Source of the DNA: Ruminococcaceae bacterium UBA866
GTDB taxonomy: Bacteria; Bacillota; Clostridia; Oscillospirales; Ruminococcaceae
DNA: 5,887 bases
Assembly: GCA_002295325.1 (NCBI GenBank)
Contig: DBGA01000084.1
Span: forward strand, 1-5,887
Reading direction: 5' to 3'
Part shown: piece after piece, positions 1 through 5,803 of the stretch
Numbering within the stretch: position 1 is the stretch's first letter
How the letters are laid out: each line of letters begins with the position of its first letter
Notes under the pieces: model-generated
What the model saw: only the letters and a program-made list of their open reading frames with translations
Databases searched by the model: none
What the model was told of the DNA's origin: nothing
Translations under genes and position numbers: made by a program

Positions 1-1816
1 CTGCAAGTTCGGGTTCTATCTTTTGGCTTCCTGGGAAAAGTCCAAACAAATGTGAAACATGGCGATGATTTGGGTCAACTTCTTCAAAATCCTCGTACCA
101 TTCAAGCAATCTTCCATCTGCATTTACATTTGGAGATGGAAGACCAGCCAAAATAGTCTCACATGCTATGCGAAATTGAGGTTCAAGCCCGAGCAGATTA
201 CAGCATGAAATGCAGATTGCAAACAGTTCACGCAAAAGAAACAAATCCATAGTGCTCATTTTGTAAACTGAAAAGATTTCTCCATTAAGTATAAACGTAT
301 TTTCGGGAGATGTAGACGGAGAGGTTAGGTATTGTCCCGATTCATCACATATGAGATAATCTAGCATAAACTGGGCTGCACCACGCAAAATGGGAAAAGC
401 TGTGCCACGCAAGAACTTATTATCTAAAGTAAATTGATAATGCTCCCACAGATGTATAGAGGTCCACACAGCACCCATAGGCCAAAATGCATATGTTACA
501 GGGTTTTCCTCCCGTACACCAACAGGTGCAGTTTGGCGCCAAAGGTCAGTATTGTGGTGGCAAACCCACCCACGCATACCATATTCATTTTTTGCAGTCT
601 CTGCTCCGGTAACGGACAGTTCTTTGAGCATATCAAACAGTGGTATATGACATTCAGAAAGTCCGCAGCTTTCAGCGGGCCAATAGTTCATCTGGGTGTT
701 GATATTCAAAGTGTAGTTACTGCTCCATGGGGGACGGATTTCTTCATTCCATATTCCCTGTAGATTTGCTGGCTGGGTTCCTTCACGAGAACAGGAAATA
801 AGAAGATATCTTCCAAACTGAAACAATAGCTCGACAAGTCCTCGATCTTCTTTTCCCTTTGAGATATCAGCCAGCCGATTTGGGATAGAGTTTTTGTTGG
901 GCGTTGCCATAAGATCAAGATTAACTTTTGAATAAAGCTTTTGATAATCTTTTTGGTGAGCATTTTTTAGTGCTTCCCAGCCTTCATTGTGTGCAAAATT
1001 TAGTGTATGCAGTGTTTTGCTTAAAGCAATCAAAGGGTCGACTTGGGGTTTTTTATCATATCCTATAAAGCCGGTAGAGGTCGCTACAAGCAAAACAATC
1101 TCGTCACAATTTTCCAGCCGCAGGGAGTTATTATTGGCATACATCAAACCGCCTTTTTGCAAAGCTGTAATTGATAAGGCAAATCCCATGCCACGTTGGC
1201 CGTCAATTTGTGCGGTGATGGGATTGTCACTTGGAAAATAACTCGGCTCGACATGAGCTGGAACGTTTCCAATTAAAGAGAGTACATTATCTTGACATAC
1301 GCATTGATGTGAGTTTGGAGAGTCAAAATTTATAGTAAGACAAAGGCTGGATTCCTTTTGGGCAGAAAGGCGAATGGCAAGCACTTGGTGTGGATTAGAA
1401 CAAAAATATTCCCTAGAAATCTTAACTCCATCCTGTCGATAAGAAACTTCAGCTTTAGCCGTATCTAGATGCAGTATTCTTTCGTAATCCGAAATATTAC
1501 CAGGCAAAAAGTTGAGCAGAATGGTTCCAAGTGGCTGATAAGACTCGGTAAATTCACCCAAGAAGCGTTCATGAATTTCCTGTGTAGCCTCGCCTAACAT
1601 GTGACAATCAATTTTATTTCTGATGGAGGTCAGGTTTTGGTATGCGTTAGGTCTATCCTTAACCGACGGAAATCCTGACCAAAGTGTATCTTCATTAACA
1701 GAAATTTTTTCTGTTGTCGTGCCTCCATAAACCATTGCACCAAGCCTACCATTTCCAAGTGGAAGTGCTTCCTCAAAAATGGAAGCGGGTCTGTCAAAAC
1801 GTAACTGCTGTTCCAT
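1..1816 (-). CDS. GH95 family alpha-L-fucosidase-type glycoside hydrolase, C-terminus cut by window edge
   Basis: The reverse strand reads open from an ATG at 1816 to the window edge: 605 codons without a stop. Family GH95 enzymes release terminal alpha-L-fucose (some release L-galactose) by inversion. The N-terminus carries the family opening, EALPLGNGRLGAMVYGG at residues 16-32 and NEDTLWSG at 41-48. The catalytic (alpha/alpha)6 region shows NLQGIWN (351-357), then NINTQMNYWPAE (371-382), where N371 and N373 match the asparagines that activate water in the Bifidobacterium bifidum enzyme. SPSTSPEN (499-506) contains E505, matching the general acid. The later conserved Asp region (HPPFQIDGN-like) and roughly the last 150-200 residues lie outside the window. 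There is no signal peptide, so the enzyme is probably cytoplasmic and acts on imported oligosaccharides. AAAGGA lies 8 bases before the ATG; the next upstream ATG reads only Met-Lys-Gly-stop. G+C is visibly higher than in the kinase and regulator genes. Fucose versus galactose specificity is not settled here. Confidence 0.93.
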   Translation of the reverse strand, partial: MEQQLRFDRPASIFEEALPLGNGRLGAMVYGGTTTEKISVNEDTLWSGFPSVKDRPNAYQNLTSIRNKIDCHMLGEATQEIHERFLGEFTESYQPLGTILLNFLPGNISDYERILHLDTAKAEVSYRQDGVKISREYFCSNPHQVLAIRLSAQKESSLCLTINFDSPNSHQCVCQDNVLSLIGNVPAHVEPSYFPSDNPITAQIDGQRGMGFALSITALQKGGLMYANNNSLRLENCDEIVLLVATSTGFIGYDKKPQVDPLIALSKTLHTLNFAHNEGWEALKNAHQKDYQKLYSKVNLDLMATPNKNSIPNRLADISKGKEDRGLVELLFQFGRYLLISCSREGTQPANLQGIWNEEIRPPWSSNYTLNINTQMNYWPAESCGLSECHIPLFDMLKELSVTGAETAKNEYGMRGWVCHHNTDLWRQTAPVGVREENPVTYAFWPMGAVWTSIHLWEHYQFTLDNKFLRGTAFPILRGAAQFMLDYLICDESGQYLTSPSTSPENTFILNGEIFSVYKMSTMDLFLLRELFAICISCCNLLGLEPQFRIACETILAGLPSPNVNADGRLLEWYEDFEEVDPNHRHVSHLFGLFPGSQKIEPELA

Positions 1817-1900
1817 ATCCTTTATCCTTTCATGACGAGGTTTGATTAGAGTGTCACTATTTTTTACATATTTGAAATTTTAGAGTCGTGTTCCTTTGAA

Positions 1901-2009
1901 GGTTACCCTCATATGCCTTGTGTATAACAAGAAAGACCCCCTTCCCATAGATAGTTCGGTATAAACCTTTACCTGTGGGAGGAGGTCTGACTTTGAGATG
2001 AGGGTGACC
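1901..2009 (+). other. 109-base nested inverted repeat, candidate structured RNA
   Basis: The outer arms GGTTACCCTCAT (1901-1912) and ATGAGGGTGACC (1998-2009) pair over 12 positions, with one T-G at 1904/2006. Within the left arm, CTTGT (1917-1921) and ACAAG (1927-1931) form a small hairpin with a five-base loop. An inner stem pairs 1934-1950 with 1973-1988: 16 pairs including one T-G (1948/1975), with one C-A mismatch (1939/1983) and one bulged T (1943). The apex contains GGT/ACC around a four-base loop (1958-1967). Together these resemble a three-helix fold if the plus strand is transcribed. It could instead be a small palindromic mobile repeat, but no target duplication flanks it. I do not recognise a known RNA family here. 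Confidence 0.5.
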
Positions 2010-2160
2010 GATTTGGTCGTTAGGTTATTGAGGAAGCTGAATTTTTAGATGACTGATACTTTGTAACTCCCGAAGCATACACGTTAATCTATGGAGCTGA
2101 AAGATTGGCAAAATATATTTGATATGCTATATAGCAACAGCAAAATACCTCTCATTAGTC

Positions 2161-2182
2161 TTCAGACGTTTGAACATCTGAA
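2161..2182. other. 22-base near-palindromic dyad, possible operator
   Basis: TTCAGA (2161-2166) and TCTGAA (2177-2182) are perfect inverted arms. Inside them GTT (2168-2170) and AAC (2173-2175) continue the symmetry around a two-base centre; only the C2167/A2176 pair breaks it. The two-base centre cannot form a tight RNA loop unless the inner three pairs open. It therefore suits a dimeric DNA-binding protein about as well as an RNA hairpin with a ten-base loop. It lies far upstream of the kinase promoter and about 340 bases upstream of the GH95 start. Confidence 0.4.
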
Positions 2183-2193
2183 AGGCGGATGCT

Positions 2194-2249
2194 GGTTGAC
2201 TGTTTACTGCAGTTAGCCAACTATGAGGGTCATAGTTTCATAGCTAACT
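2194..2249 (+). other. Two mutually exclusive hairpins
   Basis: Hairpin A pairs GGTTGACTG (2194-2202) with CAGTTAGCC (2210-2218), nine pairs including two that are G-U on the plus strand (2196/2216 and 2198/2214), with a seven-base loop. Hairpin B pairs AGTTAGC (2211-2217) with GCTAACT (2243-2249) and, within it, AACTATGA (2219-2226) with TCATAGTT (2230-2237) around a three-base GGG. B has 15 Watson-Crick pairs and an asymmetric internal loop. Bases 2211-2217 are used by both, so only one can form at a time, as in attenuators and riboswitch expression platforms. No long T-run follows B, so it does not look like a simple terminator. Confidence 0.5.
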
Positions 2250-2305
2250 TTACTATTGTTTAGGGTGAAATGCAATACTTTTGTCAAAATTAGAAGAAGA
2301 AAGTT

Positions 2306-2330
2306 TAGGTGCGACGTATAGTAGCATCTA
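2306..2330 (+). other. Hairpin upstream of the kinase promoter region
   Basis: TAGGTGC (2306-2312) pairs with GCATCTA (2324-2330) over seven positions, one of them G-U on the plus strand (2309/2327). AC/GT (2314-2315 with 2321-2322) adds two inner pairs around the loop GTATA, separated from the main stem by a G-A mismatch. A short TTTTG follows, so it could act as a weak terminator for an RNA coming from the left, but the T-run is too short to be confident. Confidence 0.4.
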
Positions 2331-2389
2331 TTTTGTGTCCAGCTGATTATACCATGACAACTTTATTTCTCTTTTTCGTGTGTATTTTA

Positions 2390-2430
2390 TTGACTATTGT
2401 CTAAGTTCATATTTTACAATTTGCTATACT
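2390..2430 (+). promoter_or_regulatory. Possible upstream promoter of the kinase-regulator operon
   Basis: TTGACT at 2390-2395 is a good -35 hexamer. It is followed by TACAAT at 2415-2420 at a long 19-base spacing. A separate extended -10 (TGC then TATACT, 2422-2430) lacks a good -35 at the usual distance. Either could start transcription 90-130 bases ahead of the kinase start codon. This is weaker evidence than the promoter at 2462-2490. Confidence 0.35.
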
Positions 2431-2461
2431 ACCAGTTTAATAAAATAATTACCAAAAAGTC

Positions 2462-2490
2462 TTGCAAATATTATTTTTTTTATATAAAAT
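2462..2490 (+). promoter_or_regulatory. Sigma-A-like promoter of the kinase-regulator operon
   Basis: TTGCAA (2462-2467) and TAAAAT (2485-2490) are separated by exactly 17 bases, predicting a transcript start near 2497. That leaves a short leader of about 23 bases before the ATG at 2520. It also argues against translation starting at the upstream ATGs at 2499 and 2505, which would fall at or near the very 5' end of the message. Confidence 0.55.
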
Positions 2491-2510
2491 GTTGTTATAT
2501 GTATATGATT

Positions 2511-2514
2511 GGAG
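2511..2514 (+). promoter_or_regulatory. Ribosome binding site that decides the kinase start
   Basis: GGAG sits five bases before the ATG at 2520. The frame stays open further upstream, with a TTG at 2397 and ATGs at 2499 and 2505. None of these has a Shine-Dalgarno sequence, and the residues they would add are low-complexity (Tyr, Lys, Phe, Cys) and lie over promoter-like DNA. The start at 2520 is therefore preferred. Confidence 0.75.
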
Positions 2515-2519
2515 ATAAA

Positions 2520-4274
2520 ATGAAGCCTGTTAAAATAAAGACTCAAATGACTATAATTACAGCAATCACAATAGTAGTTTGTCTATTACTAAATATTTGG
2601 ATTGGTGGATCAATTAGTAAAACAGTATTGAACAAAAGTATTAGTCATGCCAATTTAACTGCGGATATACTTGTAAAAGAAATGGAATATACTTCTGAAA
2701 GAGCATTAGCAGTTGTAAATACTATACAATATAATAGTATGACACAGGATTATTTTAAGGATGGTCTTAGCGGAGATAACTATCATTTATTTAAGGCAAT
2801 GGATAACTTTATAGTATCAATTAATTTGCTATATCCTGAGATAATTGATGTTGTATTAGTAGGGCAAGATTTTTCAAGGGGTAACGTTATCTTAGAAGGG
2901 GATCAAAGAAGTATAATAGAAGAATATTCAGAGTTAAACCAAATGAAGTTTGCAGGAATTATCGAAACAACATATTCTGGAGTAAAGATTAAGACGATGA
3001 CGTTTTTTTCTAATATATACGGTAATGAAGAAGGTCCAACATATGCTAAATCTATTGGACACTGTTTAATTGCGGTTAATTTCTCAAAGCTAACAAAATC
3101 ATTTAAAAACTCATTACTTGATACAAATTATTTTGTAGTGGACAAGAATAATAACTATTTTCCAATCAGCCAAACTGAGAAAGGTATTGAAAAAATAATA
3201 GATCATTTAGGACCATTTACAGCAGAGGAGAAAATAGATACTGCTAATTATTATATAGATATAAGAAAAGTTAAAAATCAGGACCTATTTGTTATAAGCA
3301 GTACAGATAAAAAACTATTGCTCAAAGATGTGAATTATGTTAAAAGGCTTATTTTACTTTTGTGTGTAATTATATCTTTTGTTATGATTGTGATGATTTT
3401 TGCAATGGACTTAAATATTATGAGACCTATTTATCAAATTAGAAATTATATGAGAACAATTTCAAGCGGAAACTACATTTTAATTAAAGAAAAGATAAAA
3501 GTAAAAGGCAATAGAGAGTCGGTTGGTTTGGCTGATGATTTGAATAGTATGATTGATGAGCTTGATGATAGAAGTCGAAGGCTTGTAGGCACAAGTCGTA
3601 TGGTATACGAAATGGAAATACAAAAAGAAAAAGCTGAATTGTCTTTTTTAAGAAGCCAAATAAATCCACACTTCTTATACAACTCACTCGAGGCAATTAG
3701 AGGAACAGCGATGAAAAATAATCTGCCACAAGTGGCAGATGTCGCTAGCAATCTAGGAAAAGTTTTTCGATATAGTATAAAAGGATCGGAGATAGTGACG
3801 TTTCAAGAGGAAATTGAAATAACTAAGTCATACACATCAATTCAAAAGGCAAGATTTCCATATAAAGTAGATATTATTTATAATATATCAACGGAAACTC
3901 TAGACGTAAAAGTAATAAAAATGTTTATGCAGCCAATCCTTGAAAATGCCTTCGTTCATGTTGTAGAAAAGTCGGTTGTTTCTACAACAATATATGTAGC
4001 AGCTATAAAGGTTGACAATGATTTAATAGTTACCGTTCAAGATGATGGCTGTGGAATAGCCCAAGATAAGTTAGAAAGTATTAATAAAACTTTAAATAAT
4101 AACGATATATTTTCAATTAACCACATTGGCTTGGCTAACGTGAACTCTAGGATTCGTATGAAATATGGTGAAGGGTATGGGCTGTCAATAGAAAGTTCAT
4201 CTGATGAGGGAACAAAAATAACAATTAGGTTAGCCTTAGATCAACCCCAAAACCAGAAAGGTGGGGCGATATGA
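2520..4274 (+). CDS. YesM-type sensor histidine kinase
   Basis: A 584-residue membrane sensor kinase that should autophosphorylate on histidine and pass the phosphate to the regulator encoded next to it. A first transmembrane helix lies at about residues 10-33 and a second at about 276-297. The roughly 240 residues between them are extracellular and probably a Cache-like sensor, which I judge from architecture rather than a clear motif. A HAMP linker (about 300-354), opening with MRPIYQIRNYM, and a helical segment lead to the His_kinase core QINPHFLYNSLEAIRG, with H384 as the phosphorylation site. The ATP-binding domain shows the N box QPILENAF (N476), the G1 box DDGCGI (508-513), the G2-like HIGLANV (G537) and the closing GTKI (564-567). 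All catalytic motifs look intact. The stop codon overlaps the regulator start by four bases (ATGA), implying translational coupling. The ligand is unknown; family members in such loci usually respond to sugars or oligosaccharides. Confidence 0.93.
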   Translation: MKPVKIKTQMTIITAITIVVCLLLNIWIGGSISKTVLNKSISHANLTADILVKEMEYTSERALAVVNTIQYNSMTQDYFKDGLSGDNYHLFKAMDNFIVSINLLYPEIIDVVLVGQDFSRGNVILEGDQRSIIEEYSELNQMKFAGIIETTYSGVKIKTMTFFSNIYGNEEGPTYAKSIGHCLIAVNFSKLTKSFKNSLLDTNYFVVDKNNNYFPISQTEKGIEKIIDHLGPFTAEEKIDTANYYIDIRKVKNQDLFVISSTDKKLLLKDVNYVKRLILLLCVIISFVMIVMIFAMDLNIMRPIYQIRNYMRTISSGNYILIKEKIKVKGNRESVGLADDLNSMIDELDDRSRRLVGTSRMVYEMEIQKEKAELSFLRSQINPHFLYNSLEAIRGTAMKNNLPQVADVASNLGKVFRYSIKGSEIVTFQEEIEITKSYTSIQKARFPYKVDIIYNISTETLDVKVIKMFMQPILENAFVHVVEKSVVSTTIYVAAIKVDNDLIVTVQDDGCGIAQDKLESINKTLNNNDIFSINHIGLANVNSRIRMKYGEGYGLSIESSSDEGTKITIRLALDQPQNQKGGAI

Positions 4275-5611
4275 AAAAAGTAATTATTGTAGACGATGAA
4301 ACAATGGTAATTGAATCTATTGTGCACGGAGTAAATTGGACAAGTTTAAACACTAAGGTTGTTGCTACATTTTTAAATAGTGAAGAGGCATTGGAATACA
4401 TAAAAACCAATCCAGTTGACATCTTAATTGCGGATATAAGTGTTCCTCCGTTTAACGGACTGATACTTTGTTCATACGCTGCCCAAATTAACCCACAAAT
4501 TCAATTTATAATTATTAGTGGATTTGCTGATTTCTCATATGCTAAAAAGTCAATACAACTAGGTTCTGTTGGGTATTGTTTAAAACCAATTGATTATGAT
4601 GAAATTACAATATTTATTAAAAAAGCTGTTGCTAAAGTTTCAACTAAAACTGAAAAATATCAACACGAATTTATTGAACTTGTCTATGAGAAAAACATTG
4701 AAGAAGTCAATGCAATTCTAAAATCAAATCATGTTAAATCTAATTTTAATATGTCTGTTTCAATTGGGAAAAAAAGCTTAGAGGAATATTTTGATGGATT
4801 TCATTGCAGTGTGGGGGTTAATAAATATTTGTATATCTACAATTTCGACAATGTAAGACAAATTCCACACAATCTTATTCGGGATGAAACTATCAAAGGG
4901 ATAAGCTACGTTGATAATTGTATCACGAGTAGTGATTTGGGGGAGATAGCTAGTCAATTAATTTATGATGCATATCAGTTTTTTTTCTATAAAGATAAAT
5001 TTATTTTTAAGACAAAGGCAGAATACAACATTAATTTAAATCAAGAAATTCGTAATAGTTTAAAAAATAGTGAAAAATTAATCACCATATTAAAAACACA
5101 GTTTAGAAAAATCAACCATATTCAACAGGCCGCAGATATATATAATTTAATCATTAGTTGTGATATTGAGGAGGGTTGTGGAGTATATTCATATGAACAA
5201 CTTGTCTATGAATTTGAAAATATTGATGAGTTAATTGATAGCTTGGTACTTTTTATTGAAGAAACAAATATTGATATTCAAGATTATAAAAGCAACAATA
5301 AGAATTTTTTAAGTATGGTTAAGTATATTAATCAGAATTTTACTAATGAAATATCAATTAAAAGCATATCAGATCAATTGTATTTAAACCCTAATTATAT
5401 AAGTCAATTATTTAAAAAAGAAGCTGGAACCACGTTCGTAAAATATATAACAAATTTAAGAATTGAGAAAGCTAAAGAACTATTAATAAACTCAAGGTTA
5501 AGCATTAATGAAGTAAGTAAAGAATGTGGTTTTAAAGATTATTTCTACTTTATTAAAATATTTAAGAAACACTGTAATAAAGCACCCACTGAATATAGAA
5601 AATCAATATAA
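4271..5611 (+). CDS. YesN-type response regulator, REC plus AraC-family DNA-binding domain
   Basis: A 446-residue cytoplasmic transcription regulator, the evident partner of the overlapping kinase. The receiver domain occupies about residues 1-123. It has the acidic pair D8-D9, phosphoacceptor D55 in IADISVPPFNG, S83 in IIISGF and K105 in CLKPI, so the phosphorylation site is complete. The usual DIxMPxMDG loop reads with Val for the first Met and Asn for Asp, a mild divergence. Residues about 125-340 form a linker with no motif I recognise. The C-terminal AraC-type double helix-turn-helix spans about 345-443. It includes LNPNYISQLFKKEAG (372-386), RIEKAKELL (397-405) and the signature ISINEVSKECGFKDYFYFIKIFKKH-like region (411-434), ending APTEYRKS. 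A GGTGGGG-type ribosome site precedes the ATG inside the kinase gene. Its likely target is the importer promoter just downstream; activation is the usual mode for this family. Confidence 0.94.
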   Translation: MKKVIIVDDETMVIESIVHGVNWTSLNTKVVATFLNSEEALEYIKTNPVDILIADISVPPFNGLILCSYAAQINPQIQFIIISGFADFSYAKKSIQLGSVGYCLKPIDYDEITIFIKKAVAKVSTKTEKYQHEFIELVYEKNIEEVNAILKSNHVKSNFNMSVSIGKKSLEEYFDGFHCSVGVNKYLYIYNFDNVRQIPHNLIRDETIKGISYVDNCITSSDLGEIASQLIYDAYQFFFYKDKFIFKTKAEYNINLNQEIRNSLKNSEKLITILKTQFRKINHIQQAADIYNLIISCDIEEGCGVYSYEQLVYEFENIDELIDSLVLFIEETNIDIQDYKSNNKNFLSMVKYINQNFTNEISIKSISDQLYLNPNYISQLFKKEAGTTFVKYITNLRIEKAKELLINSRLSINEVSKECGFKDYFYFIKIFKKHCNKAPTEYRKSI

Positions 5612-5619
5612 TAAAAAGG

Positions 5620-5657
5620 CATATCATCTGAGAAATTTACAGGTGATATGTTTTTTT
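5620..5657 (+). terminator. Rho-independent terminator after the two-component operon
   Basis: CATATCATCT (5620-5629) pairs with AGGTGATATG (5641-5650) over ten positions with one T-G, around an 11-base loop. Seven Ts follow at 5651-5657. It begins eight bases after the regulator stop codon. A short A-run lies on the left side, so it might also work weakly in the other direction. It separates the kinase-regulator unit from the next gene, which has its own promoter. Confidence 0.85.
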
Positions 5658-5665
5658 GTTATATT

Positions 5666-5682
5666 ATTCTAAATTATAGAAT
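5666..5682. promoter_or_regulatory. 17-bp dyad, possible regulator site (distal)
   Basis: ATTCTA and TAGAAT are perfect six-base inverted arms separated by five bases (AATTA). The layout of six-base arms, five-base spacer, and ATT/AAT ends is the same as in the dyad at 5744-5760. The centres are 78 bases apart. It lies between the terminator and the importer promoter, where an activator could bind. No direct evidence links it to the AraC-type regulator, and AT-rich DNA produces such dyads by chance. Confidence 0.35.
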
Positions 5683-5743
5683 GGTGTATTTGTGATATCT
5701 GCTAATTAAGTATGATTTTTCTTGTTGATTATGTAAAAACAAC

Positions 5744-5760
5744 ATTGAAGACAGTTCAAT
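5744..5760. promoter_or_regulatory. 17-bp dyad overlapping the -35 element (proximal)
   Basis: ATTGAA and TTCAAT are perfect six-base inverted arms around GACAG. The left arm overlaps the -35 hexamer TTGAAG (5745-5750), and the right arm falls in the promoter spacer. A protein bound here would directly affect RNA polymerase, as a repressor by occlusion or as an activator touching sigma. The neighbouring YesN-type regulator is the obvious candidate, by inference from position only. Confidence 0.45.
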
Positions 5761-5774
5761 TTTGGTGATATAAT
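5745..5774 (+). promoter_or_regulatory. Strong sigma-A-like promoter of the downstream transporter gene
   Basis: TTGAAG (5745-5750) and a perfect TATAAT (5769-5774) are separated by 18 bases. TGA immediately before the -10 gives an extended -10. The predicted start is near 5781, leaving a leader of about 23 bases before the TTG start codon. Its strength suggests that regulation, if any, works through bound proteins such as at the overlapping dyad. Confidence 0.75.
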
Positions 5775-5792
5775 ATAAATAAATTAAATGAT

Positions 5793-5800
5793 GAGGTGAT
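5793..5800 (+). promoter_or_regulatory. Ribosome binding site supporting the TTG start
   Basis: GAGGTGAT is a perfect eight-base match to the anti-Shine-Dalgarno end of 16S rRNA. It lies three bases before the TTG at 5804; the core GAGGT ends six bases before it. The only nearby upstream ATG (5788) reads Met-Met-Arg then stop, so the TTG is the credible start. Confidence 0.8.
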
Positions 5801-5803
5801 AAT

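Larger units (their letters stand above)
1817..2519. other. Long divergent intergenic region, no protein gene seen
   Basis: This 703-base gap separates the leftward GH95 gene from the rightward kinase gene, so it should hold promoters for both. No long reading frame with a credible start occurs on either strand. From 1901 to 2330 it is crowded with inverted repeats, listed separately. From about 2340 onward it becomes strongly AT-rich and promoter-like for the kinase. A perfect 12-base palindrome, TGCTATATAGCA, sits at 2125-2136 and could be a protein-binding site. I found no convincing minus-strand -35/-10 pair for GH95. A weak plus-strand pair (TTGATT at 1842-1847, 17 bases, TACATA at 1865-1870) could start an RNA near 1877, but it matches the consensus poorly. 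Confidence 0.7.

Noticed and set aside
1021..1090. Possible frameshift in the GH95 gene near the Sal-like GTCGAC sequence
   Set aside because: A first reading seemed to meet TGA, but that came from dropping a T. With CCTTTGATT read correctly the frame stays open, and the full 605 codons fit the distance to the window edge with one spare base.
434..1241. Open frames of 84-109 codons on both strands (434-763 plus, 706-963 minus, 987-1241 plus)
   Set aside because: All lie inside the continuous GH95 frame, show no recognisable motif and have odd composition. They are shadows of the enzyme gene.
2261..2280. AGGGTGAAATGC as a possible T-box antiterminator motif
   Set aside because: It lacks the conserved GGNACCGCG continuation, and there is no Stem I, specifier loop or terminator in the right place.
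2304..2335. AGGTGCGA at 2307-2314 resembles the 5' element of the lysine riboswitch
   Set aside because: The rest of that riboswitch's conserved core and its five-helix arrangement are absent. Here the sequence is simply one arm of a short hairpin.
2397..2519. TTG start at 2397, or ATG at 2499 or 2505, for the kinase
   Set aside because: No ribosome binding site precedes them, the added residues are unlike a kinase N-terminus, and the best promoter (2462-2490) lies inside or next to the extension. GGAG before 2520 fits better.
3473..4422. Minus-strand open frames of 65-92 codons inside the kinase and regulator genes
   Set aside because: They overlap conserved kinase and receiver sequence in the correct plus frames and have no ribosome site or family features.
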